Positions 1 to 15,000 of a stretch of 64,000 nt of DNA are shown piece by piece. Location: contig CAJINV010000003.1 of NCBI GenBank assembly GCA_905178155.1, forward strand, positions 5,609,985 through 5,673,984, in the 5' to 3' direction. How positions within the stretch are numbered: position 1 is the stretch's first letter; the number at the start of each line of letters is the position of its first letter. Below the pieces are notes generated by a model that saw only the letters and a program-made list of their open reading frames with translations, made no database searches and was not told the DNA's origin. This stretch comes from Amoebophrya sp. A120 (lineage: Eukaryota; Sar; Dinophyceae; Syndiniales; Amoebophryaceae). Made by a program: the position numbers and the translations under genes.

Positions 1-3000
1 TTCTGCAGCAACACCCAGCCGCCGTCCTTCTTTCCGTCCGCCATCAGCTTCTCGGCCTTGGGCCCCTGCCCCTGCCCCAGCGAGATCGCCTGGATCTCCT
101 TGCCCTTCTCCAGCGCAAACTTGTCCAGTGCCGCTTTCGGGTCACTGCCGGGCGACAGCACAAACACCAGCGGAATGCCGTTGCTGCTGTCCGCGAAACT
201 CCCGGCCAAGTCAAAGGGCGGCGGGTTCACGAAATCCTCGCCCAGCTTGCCGGCGACGTACAGCATAATCGCGGGCACGAGCCGATCTGGCCGGAAGGCG
301 CGCAGAAACATCAGCTCCTCAAAGTCGTCAAACCCCTCCAGGGTTTTTGGCGCGAGCGCACGCAATTTCTGTCGTATCATTGATATTGTGTTGACGTTGA
401 CACACAGACACTGTCGCTCAAAATTGCGAACGAGATACGATTCTTCGATGAAAAATCATCGATGCGTTCTTGAATCTTGATACGAGGGCTCCGTGCGATT
501 GAAATAGATCGATGCTGAATGATGCACAATGAATTATATACTATTTCCAGCTGTGCTATAAAGGAACGGAGACGGAAAAAATGTTGAAACATGAAAGGAG
601 ATACATTTAATGGATCTGTATCGTCGTAGGCTTGTTTCATCAGTTCCAGCTCCTCGGTAAACTTCGTGTCGACGCCTTCAAATTTCTCTGCAACCTTTCC
701 CAGCTTGAAGACCTCTGCCCAAGTTCTCACAGGAATCCAAGATGCCGGCATCTCAGGCGGCTGCTCCATACTCACGCCGCCGGTCAACAGATATCGATAG
801 TTTGACATGTCTATTATGCCATCCGCCAAAAACAGTCGTGCGCACAGAAGGAACGAAAACAGCAACTTGTGCCTGTAAAAATTATCGACCAAGTCCATCA
901 TGCGCAGCTTGAAGATTGCAAGCACCCCAGATAGCTTTAGCTACACCCTCGAGGACATCTTCGCACAGCACTGACTAACACTCATCTTCAGTAACGTGGA
1001 TGCAGCAACTTCTACGCACCACGACCACCCGGCCTACTATTAATTATAGCTTCCAATGAACAATAGTTCGAAGCTGGTACTACAACGACTACTGCTATTA
1101 GCTTACCTTTCAAACAGACTGCGGCAAATGTTGCGGTAGAGGTTGAGGCGAAAGAAGTCGTTGATGTTGAAGATGTATGCATTGCAAATATGTCTGGGTC
1201 TGGAAGTTTGGAACTTGTAATGCTAGCCTTCCATATCTAGGAAATCTGTATTGCATAACCAACAAAAGTCGCAGCCTCTTTTGTACATGCAGCAAACACG
1301 CAGTTTCTCATGCGGATTGCCTATGAGAAAGCGTTCTGGAGGAAAGTTGTCATGCTAAATTGCAGTCGGAACTGTTTCCATCATCCACATTTTAGCATCA
1401 CAGGTTTCCAGACCCAGACATATTTTCATTTGATAAGATGCGCTGGTCCAGCTCCGAGGCTTTTTCGGCGCGCTCGATGGAGTTGAGGAACAAAGCCGTG
1501 TAGAAGGGCAGGGAGTACTGGTACATGGGATCGATGTTCGCCAAGTCCTGGATACAGAAGAACATCACGCTGGCTTTGAAGGCCACCGGCACGTAGGTCA
1601 CGCGCGCCTCGTCGATCTTGATCTCCGTGGCGGCGCCCACCTCCTGCTTGGCGGCGATGTCGTTGGCGATCACCTTGGACTCCTTCAGAATGTTGATGGC
1701 GGACTCGTCCTCCAGAATGTTGCCCTGGGACTCCGACAACACGCGCAGGATCTCGTTCTCGCAGTCCTCCAGCGCTTTCTTGTTCGCCGCGCCCTCCAGC
1801 ACCAGTTTTTCCTTTTCCTCCGCCAGGTCGGGCCGCTCCTCCTTCACCACGAAGTTGAGAATCTGGTCCTGCAGCCCCACCAGCGTGATCATGAAGTTCA
1901 GCAGCGTCACCTTCACGGCCACGTCAGGGAGGTAGTGCGGATTCCGCAGCTTCGTGGTCATGTAGAAGAAAAAGTCCTTGGAGTACTCGATAATGGACTC
2001 CCCGAGCTTGATCATGGTCATGCCGCCCTTCTTGAAGGTCTGCTTCAGCAGGACCGGCTCCACGGCGGGATCCGTATCCTCCCCGACGTTCTCAATCAGG
2101 AAGGGGTTCCCGAACTGGATGCTGGTCTCCAGTTTTCGCAGGTAGTCGCCGTCGGTGAACTTGGCCACCGCAATTTTGCGGTCGGCCTCCATCTTCTTGA
2201 TCCACTTGTTGGCCTGCCCCTGCGGGTCGATGCACAGAGGCCACCGCCGGGCTTTGTCTAAAATGATCGCGTTCTCGATGGAAAAGGAGTCGTTGGGCAG
2301 CCCGCAGATGGTCCAGTTCCGGATCTTCACCGGCTGGCCGAGGATGCCCTGCAGCGAAAACGTCTCGCTGCCCGGGATTTCCTTGCCCTTCGTGATCGTC
2401 GCCCAGTTCAGTACCGCCTCCTCTCGGAACTCCGGCGTGAAGGCGCCCAGGTAGGCAATCAAACCCGAAGAGACGATCACGTCCCCCGTCAAGTTCACGT
2501 AGTCGTCGGCCAGGATCGCGCTGCTTGCGGTCCACCGCGTTTTCTCGCCGCCGAGGGAAGAGATCAACTGCTCCGCGCGCTCCAGCTTTTTCTGACACAG
2601 ATCCACCTGGTACGCCAGGTCGTCCTGCTCCTGCTTCAACCCATTCAGTTGATTTTCCAAAGCCGTTAACTTGTCCTATCCTGAGTAAAAACGTACCCAC
2701 ACCATAGTCAAGATGGGGAATCGGCTAGACAAATCCACAAGTTTTGGCTGTTTTGCATGACAAATTTGGATTCGTAGTGTAGTGCTGTTTGAGCTAGCTC
2801 AGCAGCATCACAGATCTAGCATACCATGCTGATTGGAGCATGACAAATTGCAAAACACGACTAGAAAATGCTTCTCATGGGGCTCCGCATGAGAAACATT
2901 TTCAGCATGCAGATTTGCATTACAACTCTGGTGTGGGTACGTTTTTACTCAGGATATGTCCACGATCTTCTTCAGTTCCGCCTGTTTCACCTCCAACTTG

Positions 3001-6000
3001 GCCATCACCGCTGCATACTCTCCTTCCGCAACTGCGAGCTTCGCTTTTTTCGGGGCAATCTGTGTTTGTTTTTCCGAGGAAGTAAGATGAAGATTCCGAC
3101 CGTTTCGCCAAGACAAAAAAGACTGTGAATAGTGCATAGCATTCAAGAACTAAAGAGACCTTCCAAGTTTTCCAGTGGCGAGAATGGAAGAACTGGAACA
3201 ACTTCCAGCAACATTCTATCTAGATAGCAGCCATCAATTGAAAAATCATCACGCACAGGCAACAAGAAAGACACAATGTCGACACGGGACGCACCGTTCG
3301 CGCTTGAGAAAGTTCAGGTTGCGCAAGCAGGAGCTGAGTGAGTACTAGTACTCTTTACTTACTTAATCATGAAATACGTCCTTTGCCACACGATCGTAAG
3401 TCACCATGGCCCGCACCCACATACATATCCCTGTGGCAGCCTTGGACACCTTCTCGAGCCGTGCGACCTGAAAGTCCTCGTCATCGATCATGGTGGCCAC
3501 TTTTGCGACGATCTTGGGATCCATATTGTCCTTGTCGTATACGCGAAGACTCTCCAAAAATTTCGTGTCCTATGCATCTGAAAGACGTGAAGTAGCACCT
3601 GCGACCCTTTTTTCCGTTGCCCTTACTTACCACAAAAACATTGAAAATAAAGCAACTGTAACTCTAACTCTTGGAGTTTCATCAACTTTCAAGCGCTCCA
3701 CAAAAAACAAAAGCTGAGCGACCTCAGGAGAGAGACGCATTCAGATTCGCTTTCACTCGCATCCTCTGCGGCATGACAAAAACAAAGGCATGACACAACG
3801 ACAAATTGAGGTGGTCAGTGCACATTCGTTTCCGAAGGTTGTAATGTTTTCTTTCGGACCTTCTATCGATGTGAGTGCATTGGTGCACGCCAGCGTCAAC
3901 GAATCTCAGGGTACAAACAGGTGCTTCATCTGTGCTCATTCTGATAGGTCGGAAATCATCTTCACGATGCTGGGCCAGAAGTTCATCACCATCTTTCCGT
4001 CGGGACCCGGTTCCCTCACAGCAGCAATGCCCTTCATGATACACACCGCCGTAAGAACCAGCTTCACTGGCGACGGAGGGTTCTTCATGGCCTTGATCTC
4101 TGTGATATCTTTCTGCGTCAACGTATCCAACGCCTTGAGGGCACCTGAGAGAGTGTGAGTGAGAGTGATGGGACCAATACGCAAAAGTAACAAGAGCAAG
4201 CTTTATTATTCCATACTTTTTGAAGCTACAAGCTCGACCGCCGGGGTGCACGGACGAAGACGAACAAAAACCCCGCACTTTTGCAAATGAAGCAAGGCAA
4301 AGTGCATCGTCAGCTCCTTGATTCTTGTGTTGCGGAAGTTTGTATTTGTTTGAGTTCATCTTCATTATACATTTAGGATTTAGTGGACGCTGCAGTCAAA
4401 ATATTTTTCGTAAAACAATGCGCGTCGTATTTTCGAAATGGATACTTACTGTTCAGCGCTGGCATAGCTTCAGCCAGTCCCGCCTCGCACTCGACCTTGA
4501 TAGCGTTTGAAGCTTCTGCGGCCTCGTTCGCGACCGCTTCGTCGGCGGCCACCACCACCTTAACCTTCTCGGCGTCTTCGGTCTCTTTCGCCACCACTAT
4601 GACAGTGCACAACTCCCCGTCCCCCTCATTGATTTGTATACAGCATGAACATCGATACAAGTGTCAGGGTCAGCTCAGCTCAGCACGAATGCAGGTTTTG
4701 CATGACAAATTTGCACTGGATTGTAGTGCTATTTGAGCTACCAGAAGTCGTCATGCAAACAGTGCTACAAGAGGCAAAGGGTGGCTACTTGGGAATTTTG
4801 CGTGACAAAGGACGGGCACAAGGAGTTGTGCACTGTCATAACCACGATCATGAGCTCACCCACCTCCTTGTTCTTCTTGATCAGCTGGGGCTGCAGTGCA
4901 ATCAGCTCCTGCTTCATGCCCTCCACCGAGCCCTCCGTCTGCACCAGTTTGGTCAGCCCCACGTCGTACTTGCTTTTCAGGTCGGAAACCTCCTTGCGCT
5001 TCTCGTTCAGAAGGGTCTTGAAGGTGGCGATCAACTCCAGGAAGGATGTGGGCGTGGCGTAGTACATGCGCTTCAGCTCGTCCTTGAAGCGCACGGCGAG
5101 CTTGGTGGATTCCGAGTGGAACACCGAGCACATCTCGACGCAGGACTCGCACGTCTTCTCGTCCATCTGTTCCTCCTTCAAGAATCGGGTCGCAACCGCG
5201 ATTATGGATTGCAAAAGTGTCTGGGTCTGAAAACTTGTGATGCAAGTCCGTGATCTGTAATGCGCCGCCAAGCATGACAAGTTTTTTCGTGCTTTTGTGA
5301 TGCGTATTTCGCATGAGAAAATGCGCTTTTGCATGACAGGCAAGAGAACCTCTTGGTGGCCACGCAATACAGAGTGCAGAGTCATGCCAGACTAGCATGA
5401 CAAATCTCGCAATCTTCCAGACCCAGACATATTTGCATTGGATAGCGATCAGTGCGTCCGCCGGCCACTCCGTGTACCAGTCGATCACGCAGCAGTTCAC
5501 CAAGCTGGGAAACTGGCGCAGCCGCGCCCGCCAGGAGTCCCCGATGGGCGAGAAGCAAAGCACGACCTTCATCAGGGTGCGGACCCGCGAGATGAAGTAG
5601 GCGTACAGCTCCGCCGGCGCGCCGGACAGGCATTTTCCCTCCTGTTTCGCGGCGGGGCGGACCAGCTCGCACAGGTTCATGCGCTCGTCGGCCGCGAACA
5701 GGTTGGGCACCTCGCCGGAGTTCAGCAGGTTGTTGATATCCTCCACGAAACCCTCGTCTTTGATCTGCGAGTCCGTGAACAGGAACACCGTGGATTCGCC
5801 CTTTCCGCCTGCGTTCGTCAGGAGTTTTTTGATGTCCTCCCGGAACGCAATGATGTCGTAGCCCTTTGCGATCTCGATCTGGAAGATGGTGTAATCCGCC
5901 AGGAAGGACGCCAACTTCGTGCACGACTGGCGCCCGGAACCCCCCACACCGACCAGAAGGGCGTTGCCACCGGGCGTCCGAACCACCCGCGCAACCCGCG

Positions 6001-9000
6001 ACAAGTGCTCCAGCATGTACAAGAAGCATACCTGGACAAGTATCAAGTATTCAGGATACGTTTGCAAAGTCATACGACCTCCACTTGAGGGTTTTTTTTA
6101 CCCAACCACAGCATACGCTCTCCTTGCATCGCCAACAAAAACTAAAACAGTTCCGTAGCATGATCTCTGTTCCTGAAAAAAAAGTGGAAAAGCAGGTTGG
6201 TATGAAACACAAGAGTACGTAGACAGATTTGATACCAAGTTCATTTTGTTGGTGGTCATGTTGTTGTATTCGTCTAGGTGTGCCTCGACCGTGTCTTGTA
6301 GCTGCTGGAAATCCATGCACTCCCGGTAGGGTCGCTTGGGTGCGGCCGGGGGTGAGAGCATGTCGCCGAAGATGAGGTACCGGAGTTCCGCGATGGTGTT
6401 CACCTTGTTGTCCTTGTTCATATCGTAGGGCTTCATCACCTCGTCAAAGCCCTTCCCGAAGGACCGCTTCGTGATTTCCCGGATCTCATCCAGCATCAGC
6501 TTTCGGTCCTCCTCAAATACCAAGCGGTCGCCCAGGATCCGCCAGCACTCGTGCACCCACAGCCGGATACTGCGGTTGCCCGCATCCTCCCCGAAACCGT
6601 CCTTGTCCATTTGCAGGAAACCCAGGATGATCTTCGAAAAATCGCGCAAGTTGAACGTGTAGTGCACCTTCAGCGGCGTCGGCAGCAGCTGCGAAACCGC
6701 CGCTTTGTACATCTCCAGCGTGCCCAACACGATCTTCTTTGCATTCCCAGTAACCTCGCCGGGGTACCTTGGCAAGTTTTGAAAACATCTTCAGAGGAAC
6801 GAGCCTTAGATAGAAAACAAGCAGGACCCTGTAAATTATCTCAGCCTGCATTCGTGCAGCAGGCAGCAGCTTCCGAGGAAGCTCAAAAAAAAAACCGCAA
6901 CTCAATCTGAAGACTTTGACCACAACTAACAAGTGGATACAGATACGACGAGACAACTATAAAATTAAAAGCTGATCTTAACAATAACAGGTTCCTGATG
7001 ACATGTAACAATTGAAGCACAAAAATGTGTGCAACAAGTTGTACCCCTCCATGCCGAACTTCCAGTCGACGATGGTTTGGAAGATCTTGGACATGTTCTC
7101 GTCGTCCAGGTTCGGGAACCCGATGAGCACGAAGTGGCTGGCGAACCTGGGCGTGATGAAGGTGCGGCCGCCGCCGGGCAGCCCCATGGCGGCGAACATG
7201 ATGCAGTCGACGATGCCGCGGAAGGGATGCGTCGCGTCCTTGCGGTCGTACCACCCGCCGAAGGGCGCGTACGCGATCTTGTCGATCATCTGCCGCAGGA
7301 TCTCGATCGGCGGCTGCGCCCCGTACTTCTCCTTCACCGGCATGTTCTATCACAGGAAAAAGTGTTAACGTTAGGAACGGAATCTGTGATGCCGAAATGC
7401 ATCAGAAAGGTGGCGAATAAATTTGCATTACATAGCATGCATGCTAGGCAAAATTTCTCATGAGTGACTGCAATCTGTGAAATAACTCGTTAACGTTCAC
7501 ACTTTTTTCTTCGATATGTTCAGGTCGTCGATCATGATCAGCGCCTTGCGGTTCATCGCCGGGCCGAACACGCCCTTGCGGCGGCGGTCCAGCTTGCCGT
7601 CGATCAGGTCCTGCACCTGCGCGCACCGGGACTTGGCGGAAAACCCGACGAAGATGGGCATGTAGCTGTCCTTGTCCATGGCGAGGAGCTGCTGCTCCAT
7701 GTAGGCCGTCTTGCCCGTCCCGGTGGGGCCGCAGAAGAGCAGCTTGATCTCGTGCGCGATGCAGTGGCGGATGATGTGCTGGTAGCGGATGCTGTCCGTG
7801 GTCTGGATCAGCAGCGTGTGTGCCTGCGCGGTGTTGGGAATCTGCTGGTCCGGCACGGTCTCGGTCCAGTTCTTCCAGTTCAGGGAGTCCGTATGGAAGT
7901 GCCAGAATCGAAATTGACAAAATCGAAAAATTTGTGATGCACAAAATCGAAACCAGTTGAAGCCTCAGTTTTCAAGTGGCGCATGACAAATTTCGGGAGC
8001 ACAAAAATCCAGTTTGTCATGCTGTTCGGGCAAAGCAGACTGCTCCTGTCATGCTACTCCGGCAGCACATCGTCCTCCTCTACACAGGCTTACAATCGGT
8101 CTCATTTGCCTGCTCTCCAACACAGGCCACGCGTGCCCTACATTTTATTACGCATTGCAAGTTTTTCGATTTTGTCGATTTCGATTCTGACAGTCTCATA
8201 GTCCGGGTCCCACATGTAGTCGAACACCACCCCGCGGTCTATCAAATGTAAAAATGTCTGGGTCTGGAAGAATACAAACTCGCGATGCGCATTTCAGGAC
8301 ACAGAAAAATCTTTCATGCATATGTAGCAAAAGCTGCTCAGTTTCTGCCACCAAAATGGGGGATTTGTCATGCGGATTTGGCATTGCGAAAGTTTCTCGA
8401 AAACTGTGATGCTAGAGCTACCATACCAGACCTTCTGTGTCATGCCAAAACAGCATGACTCTTCCAGACCCAGACATATTTGCATTTGATACGGTCCGGG
8501 ATAGGCGGGTTCACCTTCTTGAACGCCTTCGCGTCGTCCACCTGGTTCGCCAGCAGCTTCTGCAAAAACTTGCTGAACAGTGGCTTCGACTCATCCTGAG
8601 GAAAAACGTACCCACTGCAGAGTTGTCGTGGATGTTTGTCGTCACACAGTTTTTTTGCATCTGCAGGAACAGGTGTCGTGTCAAAAATGCTGCACCTGCC
8701 CACGAGAGGCACTTCTAGTCCTCGTCGTTTGTTTTGAGCATTTGTCATTATCAGTATGCTGCAAAAAGGATGTAACTCATATTAATTCATACAAACAAAA
8801 GCCCCTGGCCACACAAAAACGGCAAGAAATTTCAAGACGCGCGCGCGTATAACTAGTTCCTTCAAGTGCTGGATTTGCATGTGCAGACTGGAACGATTGT
8901 ATTTCCCGAACGTTTCTACAGCGCTGGTACGTTTCGACTCAGGATACGACTCCGTGTTGCACGCGGCGCCGCAGGAAAAAGTGATGGCGAAGATCGCGTA

Positions 9001-12000
9001 GCAATCGATCATGGTGATGATGTTCTTGGACGCGATCTCGGTCGCCGAGATGTTGCCCTCGTTTTTCACGAAGTTTTCGTGCTCCAGCGCGTCGCGGATC
9101 AGCGACATGTAGAGCAGCAGGAAGGACTGAACCAGGTTCTGGTCCAACGAGGGCGAGACCACCTGGCACTGGGCCTTCACGTACCGGATGCAGGGGCCAA
9201 GCAGCCAGTTGGTCATCTCTACCACCTCCGACTGCTCCGCGTCGGTCAAAAAGTCGGGCAGCCCCGTGGCGATAAACTTGTCCACCAGGTGCTGGAACCC
9301 CATCAGGTGCGGCTCGCAGTACACCATCCCGTTGCGCGAAATGGTCGCCGGAGACGCCACCTCCACGTCCATCGGCTCGATCACGATCCGCATGTTCGGG
9401 CTCATCGCGATAATCTCCCCGGAGGTGAGGCACAGCTTCTTGTTCTCGTCCATCACCGTGTTCATGTCCTCGATCCAGATCGCGTCGACCGGTCCGTCGA
9501 ACACCAACCATTTCCGTTCCTCGGTCTGGTTGCGCGCGAACTCCCGGAACAGCACTGGCACGACGCCGTCGGTCCACTCGTGGGAAACTTCGTCAAAGCA
9601 CCCGTACAGGTCCCTCGGTGGAATACTCTTCGCATTCAGGCGCACTTGATGCACGATCTCCCCCGGGTGCATGTCTCCGCTATTGGCCAAGTCCGTTAGA
9701 GCCTTTTGCAGGCTCAACACCTGGTGACGGGGTGTGATTCATGAAAATCAATGTCGATGTAATCATGCGGCGGCAAATCCAAATGCGAATCAATCGCAAC
9801 GACGTAGAGCCAATGCGTCGCAAATACAAAGGATGCAGCTTCTTTAACTGCGGGCATTGCTTCTTCATTGATTGATCATAGTGCTAGTGATGAATACTGA
9901 TAATATGCGTCTTTATTTGTGGAGCCTAAAAATGGGCGCCATGAAACTTTGCATCCCGCAGTACAATGGCAACAATCAACTGCAAAAGCAAAATCCTTTC
10001 GTGAAAATTTTTACTTACAACTCGTAATTTTTCACTGTTGCTCCAAATATTTTCGGACACGACTTCGAAGTCGCTCTAATCCAGGCACTTCCCAGTACTA
10101 TCTATGTATTCTAGTTGTCTTCGGTTCCATCTCTGAAAATTTTCTATGCCGAGAAAGATTATGTTCGCCGAAACAAATTTGTACCTGTGTCGTCTTTCCG
10201 GAGTAGGGCAACCCAACGATCATGAGAGAGTGCCGCACGATGTGGGTCTCATAGAACTGCACGACTTTGGTCAAGAAGTATTCGTCCGGCTTGCACGCGT
10301 CCTTCTGCAAATGGAATGACACGGCGTCGATGAGTTTGCTGTAGTCGGGCTGAGGCAGCACCACCCCGGGGAAGAGATCGGACTTGATCCCCCCAAAGAG
10401 GGGTACGTCGAAAGCCAGAAACTTCGCCAAGTTGACGTCGTTAATGGACTGCAACATGAGCACCGACTCGCTCTCGCCGGCCCGCTTTCGCTTCAGATTT
10501 CCCGCGGCGACCAGCACCGAGAACACCGCGCGCATGCCGTAATCGTAGTGCACCTGCGAGGAGAGCTGTTCGGAGCACAGCTTGTAGGTCGTCACGATCT
10601 TCTGCGCCAGCGACCGGGAATCCTCGTACCCGTAGGCGTAGAGCTTGATCTCCGCAATCATCGCGTAATCCGGCACCATCATCGCCACCGTGCGGAACAG
10701 CGCCTTCAGGTTGTCCGGAAGTTCCGCACGCCCGGCGTAACCGGGGTTCATCGTGATGAACGAGTTGGCGGTCCACTTGCAGGGTAAGTACGTGCCCTCG
10801 AAGTCAAAGTGCGTCTTCCGCGCCTTGATCGCGTTCTGGATACTCATGATCTGCTGCGCAACCACGGAGAGCACCTCGACGTCGATGCGGTTAAACTCAT
10901 CGAAGCACGCCCAGCCCCCGGAGGCCGCGAGCCCCTTGAAGAATTTCCCCATCGCGATGTAGTCCAACCCGTCGGAGCAGTTGAACACGACGCAGAACCG
11001 CGCGAGCGCCTTTGCCAAATCCTTGACGGTCTCGGTCTTCCCGGTTCCGGCCGGCCCCTCGGGCGCCGCACCGTACCCCAGGTGGAGGGCGCCGCAGCAC
11101 GTCCGGTAGCAGCGATCCGTCAGCGGGGTGACCACCAGACGCGAGCTGTTCCCTAGGTACTCGTAGGCGTAGCCCAAATGCGAGTTGGAGATGCGCACGA
11201 AGATGTCGGGCCGGTCCCCCTTATCCGCGTTCGGCTCCGCAAAGTATCGCAGTTGGACCAGCCAGTCAAAATCGTTGCTGCTCGCGATCCCCATCTCGTG
11301 CAGTTGGTCCACCGTGTCCTGGTTGTGCACATAAATGACGATCAGCGCCTCCAGCGTGCAACGCACCACCTTCGGCACCTCCCCACGCACCAAATCAATG
11401 ATCTCCCGTAGGGTGTCCTTCATCTTCACACCGTAGCCGACGAAGAACTCGTTACCCACATCGTCCAACCCGTTCTGGATGTCCAGCGTCCAGTACATAT
11501 TAAACACGCCGATCACCGTCATACCTGAAACGTTTTTTGTCAGTTGTGAATGGAGCAATGCATGGATTTGCGAACAAGGTTCTTTGGATGAGTAGTACTT
11601 CTGGTCGCATGAAAAAATCGATGGATTTTACCTGGCCAGAGCTGCAGCCATTCGGAGAACTTTTTGGTCGGGTAGTCGTCCTTACTGGCAAAGGTGACCG
11701 CTCGGATGGCCGTGTTCATGGCGTCCTCGAGTTCCACCAGCCACACCTCGACGTTGCCCCGGGCTTTTGCGGGCTCGACCATGAAGGGTTTCAGCTTGCC
11801 CGTCACATCCCCTACGCCGGCCTTGTCCTCGTGCTTCTGCAGGGGAATATGGCTTGCTCAGATGTTACAATCTCAAACGTTACAACAGAGTCTGGAATTT
11901 GTCCTGCATGAACAGCATGAGTACCATACAGAGACTTGGGCTTTTCGCAATACAAATTTTGTCAGATTCTCATGGGATTTGGGGCTCCGAAACTTGTCAT

Positions 12001-15000
12001 GCGCGCTCCTTTGGGAGTAAGCCAGATGCTGCGGATTTTGCAACACAAATTCCAAATTCTAATGTAACGTTTGAGATTGTAACACCTGAGCGAGTTATAG
12101 GGAACGATTTCCTTTTCCGTCGCGACCATCTGCGTGATGCGCTTCTTCTCGTCGAAGGTGAGCGACTGGATGCCCTCGAAGCACTTTTTCAAGTGCGGCT
12201 GAATGCGCGTGGGGTCCTTGGTCTCGGACAAGATCTCCAGCAAGTTGTCGTTGGACAGGAAAAAGAACCTCGGGAAGTAGAGCCGCTTCGTCTCCAGGTA
12301 GTCGTTGAGCCCCTTCTGGACGTCCTCCAGCTTCTGGTGGCAGTCGTTCAACCGGTCCAGCAGCCCCTCAATGCGGAACACCGTGGTGGCGGGCGGGTCC
12401 GCCAGGCACTCCTCCATCATCTCGCGCCACGTGCGGTCCACGTCGCGAAACTTCTTGCCCTCCACGGGCATCTGCTTCATGATGTCCTCCGAGCTGAAGA
12501 TCGGCTCCAGGTACAGCCACACGGACTGCACCTTGAGCCAGATGTCGATGATGTCCTGCACCGTGATCAGGAACTCCTCCCAGTCCTTCATGCGCTCCGC
12601 GAAAAACTTCGCGAACGGCGAGCCTTTCATGGTCTGCACCTTGATGATGTGGTCGTCCAGCAGCCCCTGCACCGCCTCCACCGTGGTCCCCGCGAGGATG
12701 TAGGTCCCCGTGTCCTTCCACGGCTTGAACTCCGCGATGAGCGGCGCCCACTCCTCCTCCTGCGTGTCCAGCGACTTCTCGATCTGGAACTCCTTGGACG
12801 CCGACTCGCTGATGTCCTCCAAATCCTTTGCGTGCTTCTCGATGTCCATGTCCAGCACCCGGGTGAGAGTGAACGAGTTGTCCGGCTCGATCTGGAAGCC
12901 CACGATCCCGGAGATCTTCTCCCAGTGCCGCTCCTTGAGCCCCTTGTTGCAGAGCGCCGTGAGCACGGGCACCTTCTCCTTGAAGTGGTCCAGCTCCTCC
13001 TTGATCTTTTTGGCCACCTCGAAGGGGCCCTCTGCCTTCTGGTCGCCGTCCTTGAACAGGGCCTGCAGCTTGTAGGCCGTGCGCCACATCTTGGCGGCGT
13101 CGCTCTCCGCGGTCTCGGCGTCGATGGAGAACAGGGGGCCCTTGAACCACTGCTGGTACTGCTTGTTGTGGTCCCGGCAGGTCAGCCACAGGTTCTCGAA
13201 CGGCTCCAGCTTCCCCTTCATGGTGCCCAGGAGCTCGAACTCGGTGATGTCCCACCCCAGCATCTCCTCCTTGTTCGCGATCTCCTCCGCCTTCTCGTCC
13301 ACCTGTACGAAGAGGTCCTTCACCATCTGGATCTTCTCCAGGTACTCGTCGCACTGCCGGATGTTGCCGTAGTCCTTGAACTTTTCAACCTTCTTGTCCA
13401 CGGACTCGAGCCACTCCTGAAACTTGGTCCGCTCCCGCAGGAACGCGTCCTCGATGTTGTCGCGCTCGTTGTCCAGCTCCTGCTGCCGCTCGTTCAGGCG
13501 GTCGGTGTACTTGATCCACCGGCTGGAGTCGAACAGCGCCTTGTGGTCCTTCTCCGACATGGGCGCCTCCAGCGTGGCCACCAGGTTGGTCCACTCCCGA
13601 ATGTCCGCGTACTCCTGCAACAGCAGTGGCACGTCCGTGCGGCGGAACTCGTCCAGGTCGGTCTCGATCTCGACCAGCCCCTCCTCCGTGGTGGCCTTGC
13701 GCGACAGCCGGCTCTCGATGTACTCGAACCGCTTGTAGAGCCGGTGGTTGCGGTCCGTGATCTTGCTCACCATGCTCTCCAGCACCAGGTCGATGCAGCT
13801 CTTGCAGGACTGGCACAGCAAGTCGTTGATCTCGCGGCAGTCCAGCGTGACCATGCGCATGCGGATCAGCGACGGGAAGTGCGTCTGCATATGCTCCATG
13901 GCGTCCCGCAGTTTCGTCACGTACTCCTCGTAGTCCTCTCGCGACTTGCGCTCAGGCTCTTTGACCTTCTTTTTGTCCTTTTCCTTCCCCGTGTCCTTCT
14001 TCTTCGCCGCCAGGTCGGCCTCGAAGAAGAAGCCCTGGAGCTCCATGTCCACAAAGGGTTGCGAGACGCGCTGCTGCTCGCCCAGGAGGAAGAGGTAGTC
14101 GTCGTACAGGTGCAGCGCCTCCCGCACGTTTGAGAGGTTCATGCTGATGGTTTGCTCGATCTCCTGGAATTGCTTTTGGATGTCGGTCTCCTGCTCTTTC
14201 ACGGGCCACAGACACCTCTCCTCGGGGCTCTCCGCGATCTGGTTGTCCGGCCGCTGCATGGTGTTCAGACACACCACCATCTCCCGGAACACGCGGAGCA
14301 GCTTCTCCTGCACGGACTCGAGCGGATTGCGAAACTTGATGGCGTCGCCTTTGGCGTCCGCCGTCAGCTTGTTGATCAGAAAAGATTCCTCCCACTTATC
14401 CTGGTCGGTCAGCGCCAGCACCTCATTCACCGTCAGCGGCTTGCTCCCGCCGAACCGCGAGATAAAAGCCACGTAGTCCTCCAGCGACCGCTGAATTACG
14501 TGGCGCAGCTGCAAGGAGCACAGCACCGCGATGCTGTCGTGGAAGAGCTCGAGCTTGGTGGTGATGGTGCTGGGTGTAGCACCAGTCGCGTCCTCCGTCC
14601 CGTCGCCGCTGTTGAGGAGTGCCAGGTGCGGGTGGCCCATGGATTTTTCGTCCAGCTCCGGGTTGTTCTCGATTTCCTCGCGCACAATTTGCAGGACCCG
14701 CAGGTTCCACTCCTCCGCAAACCGCTTCACGGTTAAGTCCCGGAACCGCTCTTGCTGCAGGCGGAACGCCTCGATGTCTCCTAGGGCGCCACGCTTAGGC
14801 AGGTCGGCGAGACACAGGTCTACGTAGTCCAGGTGGAACACCTCTAAAAGCTCTTTGGCGGCCTGCGTGTTGCCCACGAACACGTCGAGCAGCTGCATGC
14901 GCTCCAGCTCTTCCCACTCGGAGAGCAGGTTCTTGCCCGTGGCTTCGTCGACGCCGAAGCTGGAGGCAATCTCGAGTGGGAAGCGAACCTCGCCCCAGGG

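Noticed and set aside
3552-3947. Dynein intron near 3.55-3.95 kb as another introner
   Set aside because: The flanking sequences share only GAC and the ends match poorly (TATCAGAATG versus TATGCATCTG), so an eroded element is possible but not supported enough to list.
11854-14133. A 759-codon plus-strand frame opposite the dynein tail
   Set aside because: It is the antisense shadow of a long GC-rich dynein exon; its composition (Leu/Val/His/Arg-rich) is what reading the complement produces, and no domain is recognisable.
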